A stretch of DNA of 64,000 nt from Snodgrassella gandavensis (GTDB lineage Bacteria; Pseudomonadota; Gammaproteobacteria; Burkholderiales; Neisseriaceae). Shown one piece after another: positions 1-9,172 of the stretch. How positions within the stretch are numbered: the first letter of the stretch is position 1; every line of letters starts with the position of its first letter. The notes beneath the pieces were generated by a model. That model did no database searches and had not been told where the DNA came from. It was given only the letters and a program-made list of their open reading frames with translations. Both the position numbers and the translations under genes were made by a program. The stretch lies in the NCBI RefSeq assembly GCF_914768025.1, contig NZ_CAJZCE010000005.1:1-64000 (forward strand). Direction: 5' to 3'.

Positions 1-110
1 CCGAAAGACCTCATGAGGCACTAAATAATATGACGCCGATTGAGTATAAAACACTAAAACAAGTAGCATGATTTTCTACGTCTGTTTTGTACTAACTATG
101 GGGTATTTAC
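1..110 (+). mobile_element. IS3-family element, 3' end (runs off the window edge)
   Basis: The plus strand reads the C-terminal residues of an IS3-type OrfB (PHEALNNMTPIEYKTLKQVA, then stop). It is followed by a terminal segment ending GGTATTTAC that matches the right end of the fuller copy at 16037-17224. The element begins outside the window, so its integrity is unknown. It abuts Rhs core sequence exactly at base 111, so it marks a breakpoint in a toxin gene. Confidence 0.75.
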
Positions 111-505
111 AATCTGGTTGTTCGCGTCCAGTTCGCTGTTGCCAAACGCATCGCTATTGATTTTCCAGCTCTGTTCTCCCTGGCTGTTTAGCGCCAGTTG
201 CGGGGTGCCCAGATGGTCGTTTATTAGGTAGTGATAGCTGGCATTTTTCAGGGTCTGACCTTCGCTCAGGTTGGCCTGCCATAAGGGGCTGGTACCCCAG
301 TCGCTGTCTGGCTTCCAGCCATACGCTACGCGCATTTTGCCATTCTGATCCAGTTCGGCTAGCAGACCTTCGCTGCTGTAGATATAGTAGGTGGTCTCGC
401 CGTTTACGGTTTTGCTGATACGCCGCCCAAACGGGTCGTATTGGTAGCTGGCTATTTCTCTTGTGTCGTTGCTGACTTTACTCAAGCGTTCGACTGCATT
501 TTAGC
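111..505 (-). pseudogene. Rhs core C-terminal fragment
   Basis: This minus-strand fragment encodes the part of the Rhs core with YQYDPFGRRISK and YYIYSSEGLLAELDQ. It is almost identical to residues of the full-length Rhs at 1899-6101. It is cut by the IS end at base 110, so the tail reads into IS sequence (NNQIVNTP, stop). It dissolves into AT-rich DNA near 505. It has no signal peptide, no upstream core and no toxin tip, and is a relic of a recombined or transposon-split rhs gene. Confidence 0.85.
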
Positions 506-630
506 TTTTATTCAAAATAAATTAATTTTTGAAATTATCAATTATTTCAATTTGTTTCCAAAGAATAATTAATTCAATAAAATATAAATATAATATATAT
601 TTATATTAATTTTAATAGAATTTTTAACAA

Positions 631-656
631 AAATCCCAACTTAAAAGCTGGGATTT
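631..656 (-). terminator. Cassette terminator
   Basis: A hairpin AAATCCCAAC...GCTGGGATTT lies 64 bases past the stop of the immunity gene at 720-1133. It is followed on the minus strand by a T run. The same AATCCCAG/CTGGGATT core recurs behind other cassettes in this locus. Confidence 0.7.
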
Positions 657-719
657 CGTATTGACTAAAATTTTTTAATATCTATAGCATTTTTTAAATA
701 ACAATAAGATTATATTTAA

Positions 720-1133
720 TTAATATATATCTGTATCTGTATCTATTTCTATAGTTAATTTAGCATCTAAAAGAGATATAAAATCTAAAGTATTTCTTTT
801 TAGGTAAATATCTGATTCAATATCATTATAGATATAAGCAACTATAATAAACATATAATATAAATTATATTCTTTCTTTAATTTGAGTAATATTTCAGTT
901 TTATCTTTAAGTTCATTAATTATTTGACATAATTGCTGATCTAAATCATTTATTGAATTTTCATAATTACGCAGACACCAAGTTGTTTCTATAGCTGGAT
1001 GGTATTGTGCGTCTGTCATACTTCCTTTAATTCTAGTTTTTGTGGGCAAAATTCCTAGCAATTTTGTTACCTCATCAGGATTAAATTCTTCTCCGCACAT
1101 AGCGAATTCTACCATTACTGTCGTTTGTTCCAT
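720..1133 (-). CDS. DUF4279-family immunity protein (orphan)
   Basis: This 137-aa protein has the DUF4279 pattern: a beta-strand start (TTVMVEFAMCGEEFNPDEVT), then LLGILPTKTRIKG and an acidic C-terminus. It is a clear paralogue of the 1491-1886 gene, sharing the order E.FxP..T.LL..LP..T.IKG and ETxW. It lies 9 nt after the stop of a frameshifted toxin tip (1143-1457), so it is probably the immunity partner of a toxin that has died. By family it should act in the cytoplasm by binding the toxin tip. That role is inferred from position. Confidence 0.75.
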   Translation of the reverse strand: MEQTTVMVEFAMCGEEFNPDEVTKLLGILPTKTRIKGSMTDAQYHPAIETTWCLRNYENSINDLDQQLCQIINELKDKTEILLKLKKEYNLYYMFIIVAYIYNDIESDIYLKRNTLDFISLLDAKLTIEIDTDTDIY

Positions 1134-1142
1134 TTCAAACTC

Positions 1143-1457
1143 CTATAAATAATAACCAGTTGGAATACCTTTTCCAGCGCCACCCTTCCTAAATATCCAT
1201 AACTCTTTAGTATCTTTATTAATATATATCCCACTTAGACAGATCCTTTTTACCTACATTGTCTGCCTTAAATTCATGTGGATCATGCCTTTTTTCTTCA
1301 AATAGCTATTCTTTACTTTTTGTAAATTTCTAGGTTTATCTTTCCCATTATCTTGATCATCAGTATCAGGCGGATTTGGTGCTCCTCCTATATTTACATC
1401 ATCTATTTCAACATAGTAGCAATCAATTGTCCCACTTTTTTTTAAAAAGTGGGACAA
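1143..1457 (-). pseudogene. Frameshifted Rhs toxin tip (paralogue of the Rhs1 tip)
   Basis: Three reading-frame pieces together match the last 80 or so residues of the Rhs at 1899-6101. They are VEIDDVNIGGAPNPP...KDKPRNLQKVKNSYLKKKG, then HDPHEFKADNVGKKDLSKWDIY, then INKDTKELWIFRKGG...GIPTGYYL. One frameshift follows KKKG. The second is explained by loss of two bases in a TATATA run. No Rhs core precedes it. It is a duplicated and decayed toxin tip whose immunity gene (720-1133) is still open. Confidence 0.8.
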
Positions 1458-1490
1458 TTGATTTACTAATTTGTGAAATGCATATTTTTA

Positions 1491-1886
1491 TCAGTATATA
1501 TTAAAATCTATATCAGCATTGATACTTGCTATGAATTTCAATACATCTGGTTTTAACCGCATTACAGGATATTCATCATTTTCTAAACGAATAACTACAT
1601 CAAAAAGCATATCTATATTTAGCTCAGACCTTATTCGATTTAGAATATCTTCTTTACCTTGTATTAAACCAATTATTTTTTTTAATTGAATATTAATATC
1701 GTCTGATTTTTCATAGCCAGTGTCTATACGCCATTTTGTCTCTACTGCCGGCCAATTTTTTCCTTCAGGAACAATCCCCTTGATTATTGTACTATTTGGA
1801 AGAACATTTAAAAGATCAGTTATAGCACTCGGTTGAAAATGTTCACCATAAATGTCAAAAGCAACTTCCACGGATGTCGTTTCCAT
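1491..1886 (-). CDS. DUF4279-family immunity protein, partner of Rhs1
   Basis: This 131-aa protein starts 12 nt after the rhs stop at 1899, so the two are almost certainly co-translated. It shows the DUF4279 layout (EVAFDIYGEHFQPSAIT, LLNVLPNSTIIKG, ETKWRI) and is a paralogue of the gene at 720-1133. Position directly behind a toxin tip is the usual place for the cognate immunity gene. I infer that it neutralises the C-terminal domain of Rhs1. No signal peptide is visible, so a cytoplasmic site is likely. Confidence 0.8.
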   Translation of the reverse strand: METTSVEVAFDIYGEHFQPSAITDLLNVLPNSTIIKGIVPEGKNWPAVETKWRIDTGYEKSDDINIQLKKIIGLIQGKEDILNRIRSELNIDMLFDVVIRLENDEYPVMRLKPDVLKFIASINADIDFNIY

Positions 1887-1898
1887 ATTTAAATACCT

Positions 1899-4800
1899 TT
1901 ATAAAATATAACCTGTAGGGATGCCACTTTCTTTACTTCCTTTATTTCCTTTTTTTCTCAAAATCCACATCTTCCCAGATTTTTTATCGACATATATATC
2001 ATAGCGTTTAACCTCTGCTCTGTCTCCTAAAAATTCATGTTTTATCTTATGAGCATCATGACCTCTTTGCTTCAGATACCTGTCATCAACTTTTTTTAAG
2101 TCTTTAGGTTTATCCTCTCCATCATCATCATCAGGATCATCAGGATCATCATCATCAGGGAAATTTGGTGCCCCTCCTATATTTGCATCACTTATTTCAA
2201 CATCTTTAGTCTTACATTTCCCACCATCCGGTATTTTATTGTCACTAAGCGTAGGTACTGTTGGTAAAGTTGTAAGCCAACCTATAATACCCAATTTTAT
2301 TGCTTCTGTTGCCAGTTTGTTGCAAGTAGGATTTAAAGCACAGAATCGTATGCCAGCTATTCCAACCCTCACTGCTGCAGCAAGTGCTGGAACGAGCACT
2401 GGAGCAATCTCCCCAGTCGGATCACTATATACCAGTGGATTTCCACCTACATAACCATAGGTGTTTATTCCTCCCGCCAACCCTATCGGATCACTCTGGA
2501 TATACCGCCCAGTCTTGGCATCGTAATCACGGAAGTAGTTATATGACAGTCCGGTCTCTGCATCGTAGTACTGTCCCGGAAACCGCAGGTTCATGGTGAT
2601 CTGGTTGTTCGCCTCCAGTTCACTGTTGCCAAATGCATCGCTATTGATTTTCCAGCTCTGTTCTCCGGCGCTGTTTATGGCCAGTTGCGGGGTGCCCAGA
2701 TGGTCGCTTATCAGGTAATGATAGCTGGCATTTTTCAGGGTCTGACCTTCGTTTAGGTTGGCCTGCCATAAGGGGCTGGTACCCCAGTCGCTGTCTGGCT
2801 TCCAACCATACGCTACGCGCATTTTGCCATTTTGATCCAGTTCGGCTAGCAGGCCTGCGCTGCTGTAGATATAGTAGGTGGTCTCGCCGTTTACGGTTTT
2901 GCTGATACGCCGGCCAAACGGGTCGTATTGGTAGCTGGCTATTTCTCTTGTGTCGTTGCTGACTCTGCTCAGACGTTCGGCTGCGTTGTAGCTGTAGCTG
3001 AGTTTTTTATTGGCGCTTTCTTCTGTGGACAGTTGACCGTTGGCGGTATAGGTTAAGCTGGTCTGCTGTTTGCCTTCTCCCCATTTGATTAGCTGGTTGA
3101 GGTCGTTGTACTGCCACTCGCCTGCCTGCTGGGCGCTGCCTATGCGATTTCCGATGGCATCGTAGCTGTAGGATTCGGCACGCTGCTCTGTGGTTTCGCT
3201 ATCCGGTTTGACTTGGGTTAGTCTGTCCAGTGGGTCATACTGGTAGCTGCTGCTGCCTTTTTCGGTCTGGATACGGCTGATGTTGCTTACTTTGTCGTAG
3301 CTGTAGTTGCGTTCGAGTAAGGTCTGGCCTTTGCTGCTTAGTTTTATTTGTACTGGCCGCTGTAAGGCATCATAGCTGTTGGTTTGTTCTGCCTGTGGAT
3401 AGGTGATGCTGCGGGGTTGGTTCCACTGGTAGTTACGCCAGTTGATTTCTTCTCCGTTGGGCAGTACGGTTTTTTGTAGTTGGTCGTTGGCATAGCTGTA
3501 GGTTACGGTGCTGTTATCTGGATAGGTGATGCTGGCCAGATTGCCATCGGTATTGTAGCTGTATTTGAGGGTTTGCTTGAGGTTGCCATAGCTGATGGTT
3601 TCCTGCACTACTCGGCCTAATGCATCGCGCTGATAGGTGAAGTGGCTGTTGGTGCTGCCACTCTGCTGTACGTCTATCAGTTGGTTGTTGGCGTTATATT
3701 GATAGCGGACTGTCTGTTCGGCATTGTCTTGTCCAGCGGCAATGTAGTTTTGCTGGCTGATGTTGCCGGCGGCATCGTATTGATACTGTATACGATTGCC
3801 ATTGGTCTGTTTCTGTTCTATGAGCTGGTTGGCTTGGTTGTAGCTGTATTCGACATTATTGCCCAGTGTTTTGGTTTCTTTGATCAGGTTGTTGTTCTGA
3901 TCATAGGTGAAGTGATACTGGTTGCCATTGGGGTCGGTAAGGCCGGTGAGGTTGCTGAACAGGTCGTACTGGTACTGGGTTTTGCCTGCCAGTGCGTCTA
4001 TGTTTGCGCTAAGCTGACCTAGGGCGTTGTATTCGCTCTGACCGGTACGGTTGGCGGCATCAGTCTGGCTGATGAGCTGTCCCAGCTGGTCGTAGCTGCT
4101 ATGGCTGCTCAGTTGGGTGTTGTTGTCCAGCTGCTGGGTTACGCTGATGGTGTTACCCATGTTGTCGTAGGTATAGCTTTCGCTATAGGTCGGGTAGTTG
4201 ATTTTGGTCAACAGGCCGGCCTGGCTGGTACCGGGGGTGCCATATTCGTATGCTAGCTGGTTGCCGTTGTGGTCTTTATATTGGGTTAATCTGCTCCTAT
4301 TGTCATAGCTCTGCTCGCTTATCAGTCCGGATGGGCTGATGGTTTTGATGAGCCGGTTAAGCTGGTCATACTGGAGGGTGGTGATTTGATTCAGGGCGTT
4401 GCTGGCTTTTACTTCGCGTCCTTTGGCTGTGTCGCGATAGCTGTAGCTGGTGCTGTTGCCTTGGGCATCTGTTATGGCTACTACGCGACCCAATGCATCG
4501 GTTTGGATGCTGGTGCTATGGTTGAGCGGGTCGGTGATTTTGCTAGGGTAGCCGGCCGGGTTATAGTTCAGTTGCCATTTCTGCTGTAATGGGTTCTGTA
4601 TTTCGGTTGGCTTCCCCTGGATGTTATAGCTGTAGTGGTACTGCTGCCCTTTGCCGTCGGTATAGCTGGCTATGTTGCCGTAGCGGTCGAAGCTTTGTTG
4701 CAGGCTGATGCTTTGTTTGCCGCTGGCTATGGTGGCTTTGGTCTGCTGCCCCAGACTGTCGTACTCGAAGTTGACTACGCGCTGTTCGGGTTTGCCGGCG

Positions 4801-6101
4801 GCATAGGTGATTTTGGTGGGCTGGTTGGCCGCGTTGTATTCAAAGGTGATGCTGTCGCCTTTGGCGTTGGTCTGTTTTATCGGTTTGTTGGCCTGGTTGT
4901 ACTGATATTCTTCGGTGGCACCATTTGGATAGGTGATTTTAATCGGGTAGTCGGCCTGGTTATACTGGGTGGTGGTCACTAGGCCACGTTCGTCGGTGTA
5001 TTTGACGATGTTGTTGGCACTATCGCGCTGATAGCTGGCAGTGAGGCTGCCATTAATGCTTTCGCTCAGTACGCGCCCGTTGCTGTCAAATACGGTGACG
5101 GTTTTTTGGCCTGCCGGATCGTTTACGGTGATGGTGTACTGTTTGTTTACGCGGTTATATTCGGTGTTGTAGACGGTTACAGCTCCGGTTTTGCTGGTGA
5201 TTTTACCTACCCGCGCCAGTTTGTTCTCATGATCGGCTGCGCCGGTGCTGACTACGGCACTTTGCGATACAACGCCACCACTTTTGCCGCTGCCCATGGC
5301 TATTCTGCGGGTGGGTACGGAGAGGACGTAATCAATTTTGATAACGCCGCCATCGGGATCGGTGCGGCTGGTGAGCTGGCCGTTGTTGTCGTAACCATAC
5401 TTCCACACGTTACCCATGACGTCGGTAACTTGGGTTAGGCGATCTCCTGACCAGTTATAGCTCACGCTACGCCCGCTGCGGTCGGTGGCTTTGATCAGGT
5501 GTTCTTGGTTATCATAATCCAGGCTGTATACCAGTTCGCCGTTGTGGTCTTTGATGGCGCTGCGCCGGCCATCTTTGTCCAGTTCAAAGCTGACTTGTAT
5601 GTTGCTGGCATTGCCATAGGCTAATGGCCGCCCTTTGCTGTCGTAGTTTATCCAGTTGCCTTGCGGATCTGTCCAGCGCCAGCCGTTGTCGGTTTTTTTG
5701 ATTGTGACTTGTTTGTAGGTATATAAGTCGGCGTCGCCGCTACGCTGGTACAGGGTACCGGCGCGGTCGATGGTTTTGATACTGCTATCGAGTGGATCGA
5801 GTACGAAGCGTAGTTCTGCCCATGCCGGATTAAGGTACCAGCGTCCGTTTTCCCAGGTACGGTTGAGTTTAACTTCGCCACCTAATACCTTCACTCGCAT
5901 GTCTATGGTGTTTTCGGTGTACTCGGTATTCGGTAATCTGACGCTGGCATTGCTTACGCCGGATATTTTTTGGCTATTATCTGTTATGCGGGCATAAGCC
6001 ATTTGTGGCAGTGCCATGACCAGCATAAGGATATAGCTGATTACCCGGAACAGCCGGTCTTTTAAGCTGTTCCTGGGTCGTATGGTATTTTTTGTTTTCA
6101 T
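1899..6101 (-). CDS. Full-length Rhs/YD-repeat toxin with Sec signal peptide (Rhs1)
   Basis: This is a 1400-aa protein. Residues 1-38 form a signal peptide (basic start, hydrophobic ISYILMLVMALPQMAYA). An N-terminal domain (VRLPNTEYTENTIDMRVKVL) follows, then dozens of YD repeats and the Rhs core end DPIGLAGGINTYGYVGGNP near residue 1230. After the core come a hydrophobic linker, an Asp-rich spacer and a small tip of about 80 residues ending GIPTGYIL. The tip resembles small RNase-type polymorphic toxins, but I cannot name the family. No PAAR, VgrG or other T6SS domain is present, so export through Sec is the reading from sequence. The immunity gene follows at 12 nt. The core is nearly identical to the fragments at 111, 9648 and 12624. 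Confidence 0.9.
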   Translation of the reverse strand: MKTKNTIRPRNSLKDRLFRVISYILMLVMALPQMAYARITDNSQKISGVSNASVRLPNTEYTENTIDMRVKVLGGEVKLNRTWENGRWYLNPAWAELRFVLDPLDSSIKTIDRAGTLYQRSGDADLYTYKQVTIKKTDNGWRWTDPQGNWINYDSKGRPLAYGNASNIQVSFELDKDGRRSAIKDHNGELVYSLDYDNQEHLIKATDRSGRSVSYNWSGDRLTQVTDVMGNVWKYGYDNNGQLTSRTDPDGGVIKIDYVLSVPTRRIAMGSGKSGGVVSQSAVVSTGAADHENKLARVGKITSKTGAVTVYNTEYNRVNKQYTITVNDPAGQKTVTVFDSNGRVLSESINGSLTASYQRDSANNIVKYTDERGLVTTTQYNQADYPIKITYPNGATEEYQYNQANKPIKQTNAKGDSITFEYNAANQPTKITYAAGKPEQRVVNFEYDSLGQQTKATIASGKQSISLQQSFDRYGNIASYTDGKGQQYHYSYNIQGKPTEIQNPLQQKWQLNYNPAGYPSKITDPLNHSTSIQTDALGRVVAITDAQGNSTSYSYRDTAKGREVKASNALNQITTLQYDQLNRLIKTISPSGLISEQSYDNRSRLTQYKDHNGNQLAYEYGTPGTSQAGLLTKINYPTYSESYTYDNMGNTISVTQQLDNNTQLSSHSSYDQLGQLISQTDAANRTGQSEYNALGQLSANIDALAGKTQYQYDLFSNLTGLTDPNGNQYHFTYDQNNNLIKETKTLGNNVEYSYNQANQLIEQKQTNGNRIQYQYDAAGNISQQNYIAAGQDNAEQTVRYQYNANNQLIDVQQSGSTNSHFTYQRDALGRVVQETISYGNLKQTLKYSYNTDGNLASITYPDNSTVTYSYANDQLQKTVLPNGEEINWRNYQWNQPRSITYPQAEQTNSYDALQRPVQIKLSSKGQTLLERNYSYDKVSNISRIQTEKGSSSYQYDPLDRLTQVKPDSETTEQRAESYSYDAIGNRIGSAQQAGEWQYNDLNQLIKWGEGKQQTSLTYTANGQLSTEESANKKLSYSYNAAERLSRVSNDTREIASYQYDPFGRRISKTVNGETTYYIYSSAGLLAELDQNGKMRVAYGWKPDSDWGTSPLWQANLNEGQTLKNASYHYLISDHLGTPQLAINSAGEQSWKINSDAFGNSELEANNQITMNLRFPGQYYDAETGLSYNYFRDYDAKTGRYIQSDPIGLAGGINTYGYVGGNPLVYSDPTGEIAPVLVPALAAAVRVGIAGIRFCALNPTCNKLATEAIKLGIIGWLTTLPTVPTLSDNKIPDGGKCKTKDVEISDANIGGAPNFPDDDDPDDPDDDDGEDKPKDLKKVDDRYLKQRGHDAHKIKHEFLGDRAEVKRYDIYVDKKSGKMWILRKKGNKGSKESGIPTGYIL

Positions 6102-6139
6102 GTTATGACCCTTGTATTTAGTTGGTTTTTAGTTGTTAG

Positions 6140-6205
6140 TTATCTGGATCCGCTACTAAAGCTGCTGTCTCCTCCAGCCCAGTCCCAGCCAGTATTTGCA
6201 GTAAA
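6140..6205 (-). pseudogene. C-terminal remnant of an Ig-like companion gene
   Basis: Read on the minus strand, this stretch gives TANTGWDWAGGDSSFSSGSR and a stop, 38 nt upstream of the Rhs1 start. It matches the Gly/Ser-rich C-terminus (KNTSWGWAGGGS) of the 1283-aa protein that precedes Rhs2 at 23883-27677, at the same place relative to its rhs gene. The rest of the gene is gone. This suggests Rhs1 once sat in the same companion-Rhs-immunity arrangement. Confidence 0.6.
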
Positions 6206-6713
6206 GATACGGATATATATAATTATTTTATATGCATAAGAATAATAAATAGATTATATTAATTTTTTATTTAATATAAAAAATATTATCAATTTATTTG
6301 CTGATAAAATAATTTAGTACAATATAAAACATTGACACGGTATTTTTATTCACTATTTTTCCAAATATAGAAAATCAGTTAGAAGAATATATCTTCCTAT
6401 ATGTTTTTTAATATTATGTTGTAGTGGTTAAATTTGTTATGTTATATGATTTTTTAAAAGATAAACCTCTAGCAAGAATAAATTATATATATTAATGTAC
6501 CCTGCTAAAGTTTTATAAAAATTTCTGGTTATAGATAGATTAATTCTAGGCATTGATCTTTATTAATAACAAATAGTGATACTCGGAATTCTATGCCGTA
6601 GTTCTTGAAGCTTGGGATATCCTCTCGTTTCATTTTTTTCTTAATTGCCTTTTCAAACATGAATTAAAAAATACATCTTCTATTTTATTCAAAATTCTTT
6701 AAACCTAAATAAA
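6206..6713. other. AT-rich spacer upstream of Rhs1, no gene seen
   Basis: About 500 bases of strongly AT-rich DNA separate the companion remnant from the next immunity gene. I see no open frame with coding character. The promoter that now drives Rhs1 should lie here, but many TATAAT-like sequences occur and none can be singled out. Confidence 0.5.
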
Positions 6714-7343
6714 TTAATTTTTGAATTCTTTTTTAGATTTAAAATGCTCTAGCTCTATATTATATTTTCCATAATAATCTTTAAATCTTTCTCTATCATA
6801 GAGTCGTTTATAAAGATATTCTCGTCCATATATGGCATTATTTATATCTTTATGAGCGAATCCCTCTTTTTCCCAGTCACGAAGTATAAATAACTGTTTC
6901 TTTTCTTCATCTGATAGCATATTGAGTTTTTTGATCAATATATTTTCCTGAGAACGAGTATCCATATTATAATGCCATATATATATACTTTTTATTTCAT
7001 TATCAATTTCCTTACTATGAGTTAAATTTTCACGGAAATTATTGTCAGCCAAAACCTGTCTGGCATAGCGAGCCAAGCAAAAGCGATGGGGTCTTTTCCA
7101 GTCTTCTGGTTTCTCCAACTGAGTAATAAACTTCTCGGCCAGCTCAAACCATTGCTTACGCTCTATATCGGAGTCTAAAATTTGGAAACTGAAAGATTTA
7201 TAAGACTCCCATGTATCTTTCCTTTTCACGATTACATGTAGATAAAGATTGTCTCCGGCTTTATTAAGGTAACAAACAATGGCTGCGAAATAATTATTTT
7301 GCGCCAGACACAGTCCTGTAAACTTATCTTGTTTATTGTCCAT
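6714..7343 (-). CDS. Immunity-like protein, triplicated family, copy 1
   Basis: This 209-aa protein belongs to a family present three times in a row here (6714, 7375, 8558). Shared blocks are NNYFA near the N-terminus, RKDTWESY, W...A..FI.QL, KPEDWKRPHRFCLARYARQVL, LIKKLN.L..DEKKQLFILRDWE and GREYLYKRLYD. It has no signal peptide or membrane segment. I do not recognise a named family. Its place downstream of an Rhs tip (9153-9647) and its short-cassette style suggest an immunity protein. Thirty-one bases separate it from copy 2, so the two are probably co-transcribed. Confidence 0.7.
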   Translation of the reverse strand: MDNKQDKFTGLCLAQNNYFAAIVCYLNKAGDNLYLHVIVKRKDTWESYKSFSFQILDSDIERKQWFELAEKFITQLEKPEDWKRPHRFCLARYARQVLADNNFRENLTHSKEIDNEIKSIYIWHYNMDTRSQENILIKKLNMLSDEEKKQLFILRDWEKEGFAHKDINNAIYGREYLYKRLYDRERFKDYYGKYNIELEHFKSKKEFKN

Positions 7344-7374
7344 GGCATACCAACCAATTCTAAATAATATTTAA

Positions 7375-7983
7375 TTAAAATAACTTATCTTTTCTTTTAA
7401 AATCTTCCAGTTCTTTCATATATTTCTCATAATCTTTTTTTACTATTTCTTTATTATATAAGAAATAGTAAAAACTTTCACGACCACAAACAGCATAAAA
7501 CACATCCTCACAAGCGAATGCTTCTTTTTCCCAATCACGAAGTATGAATAACTGTTTTTTTTCTTCATCTGGTAACAAATTTAGTTTTTTGATTAATGCG
7601 GTTTCTTTTAACCGCGAAATGATGGTATAGCGATAGATATATTCATCATCAATATCCTTATTATAAACTAAATCTTCCCGAAAATTGTCATCTTCCAAAA
7701 TCTTTCTGGCATAACGCGCCAGACAAAAACGATGCGGTCTTTGCCAATCTTCCGGTTTATCTAACTGGTTAATAAAGTTCTCGGCTTGTTCAGACCATTG
7801 TGCGCAATCCACATCCGAGATAATATCCCGCCATCTGATAAAATCCGCCTGTCCAACTAAATTTTCACAAAATCCATAAGATTCCCATGTATCTCTTCTA
7901 TACACTTTTCCAGAGGTAGAAACAGCAAAATAATTATTTTTCGCCAGATACTTTGTTTGCAACTCATTTACCCTATCATTCAT
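7375..7983 (-). CDS. Immunity-like protein, triplicated family, copy 2
   Basis: This 202-aa paralogue of the 6714 and 8558 genes keeps the KPEDWQRPHRFCLARYARKIL block and the DEKKQLFILRDWEKE block. It differs most between residues 25 and 60 (RRDTWESYGFCENLVGQ), a possible specificity region. It is soluble by appearance. A 574-base spacer holding a strong terminator separates it from copy 3, so copies 1 and 2 need their own promoter. The immunity role is inferred from neighbourhood only. Confidence 0.7.
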   Translation of the reverse strand: MNDRVNELQTKYLAKNNYFAVSTSGKVYRRDTWESYGFCENLVGQADFIRWRDIISDVDCAQWSEQAENFINQLDKPEDWQRPHRFCLARYARKILEDDNFREDLVYNKDIDDEYIYRYTIISRLKETALIKKLNLLPDEEKKQLFILRDWEKEAFACEDVFYAVCGRESFYYFLYNKEIVKKDYEKYMKELEDFKRKDKLF

Positions 7984-8322
7984 GGTATATCAACCAATTT
8001 TAAATATTGTTTATTTTTACCATTTTTTTTTGGAGTCTTCAACTTCTGGTGTTTATTGTGTATGTTTCTTCATCCATTATATGCGAATTATTCTTGTATT
8101 AGATTATTTATATCTTTATATTTTATTCTTTAATCATAACTATGAGTACATCCGCTTTGCTGTATATTTATTCGTTGGTTAGTGTCATTATTATGAATAT
8201 AGAATGATCTATTCACACTCGTCACCTACAGAAATATAATTTTATTATTTATAAACTTTTTTCTTATATATATTACTTATAATTTGAATTAATTTAAAAT
8301 AAAAATTTAATATAATAGACAA

Positions 8323-8353
8323 TAAGAATAGCGTATAAAATACGCTATTCTTA
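8323..8353 (-). terminator. Strong terminator after immunity copy 3
   Basis: A perfect 13-bp stem TAAGAATAGCGTA/TACGCTATTCTTA lies about 200 bases past the end of the 8558-9172 gene. The spacer (7984-8557) also holds a short open minus-strand tail at about 8390-8480 (KLLRFGFRYRAKQYYQRTKE). I cannot assign it, and it may be a gene remnant. Confidence 0.7.
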
Positions 8354-8557
8354 CAAAAGAAGCGGAAAGGTCTTTTTTAGCTTTCAGGCTTATCTAGCCG
8401 CATTAGATACTCTTTAGTTCTCTGATAATATTGCTTCGCTCTGTACCTGAAACCAAACCGCAGAAGCTTAACGATTATACAATAGACATTTTAGTCTTCC
8501 ATACTCTAAACTCCATTAAAAAAACTCAAATTTTTAATTAATTTAACTGGATTAAAA

Positions 8558-9172
8558 TTATTCATCTTCATCAAGTTTTCCAAAGACACTTTCTATTTTT
8601 TCCCAATATTTCTTATAATAAGTCTCATATTTTTCTTTATCATATAATCTTTTATATAGATATTCACGTCCATAAATAGCATAATGAACATCTTCTCCTA
8701 TACTACCCTTGATTTCCCAATCCTTTAGGATAAATAATTGAATTTTCTCATCTATAGATAGTTGATTTAATTTTTTAATTAATACAGTTTCTTTTAATCT
8801 GGAGATAAGCATATAACGGTAGATTTCTGAATCACTTAATAAATTATATTTTAATTTTCGTATAAAATCATCATCATTCAGAACCTGACGAGCACAACGA
8901 GCTAAACAATACCTATGTGGTTTTTTCCAGTCAATCGGTACATCTAATTTACTAATAACTTTACTCGCTTCTAAAATCCAAGATTTTTTATCTGTACCAT
9001 CCATACTAAAAGAAATATATTGTTCAAAAGTATCTAATCTATAGATGATAATATATACACCTGCATCATCAATATAAGCAACTATAGCTTTAAAGTAATT
9101 ATTTTTAACCAAACAAGTGTTTAACATATCAATTCCTTCAAAAAAACGAAATCTAATTGTATTTTTTTGCAA
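8558..9172 (-). CDS. Immunity-like protein, triplicated family, copy 3
   Basis: This 204-aa paralogue of the 6714 and 7375 genes has NNYFKAIVAY, RLDTFEQY, DWKKPHRYCLARCARQVL and GREYLYKRLYDKEKYE. Its start overlaps the end of the toxin tip at 9153-9647 by 20 nt, so it is the best candidate for the cognate immunity gene of that tip. Copies 1 and 2 would then be added or diverged specificities. An ATG about 15 residues inside (MLNTCLVKNN) is an alternative start and would match the N-termini of the other copies better. Confidence 0.72.
   Translation of the reverse strand: MQKNTIRFRFFEGIDMLNTCLVKNNYFKAIVAYIDDAGVYIIIYRLDTFEQYISFSMDGTDKKSWILEASKVISKLDVPIDWKKPHRYCLARCARQVLNDDDFIRKLKYNLLSDSEIYRYMLISRLKETVLIKKLNQLSIDEKIQLFILKDWEIKGSIGEDVHYAIYGREYLYKRLYDKEKYETYYKKYWEKIESVFGKLDEDE

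Noticed and set aside
2101-2160. TCATCATCAGGATCATCAGG short repeats that might be a microsatellite or CRISPR-like array
   Set aside because: They encode the Asp/Pro-rich spacer between Rhs1 core and tip; no spacer-repeat structure.
3642-5438. Several plus-strand ORFs (3642-4022, 4635-4982, 5106-5438)
   Set aside because: They are antisense shadows of the Rhs1 YD repeats, with the low-complexity composition such repeats give on the other strand.
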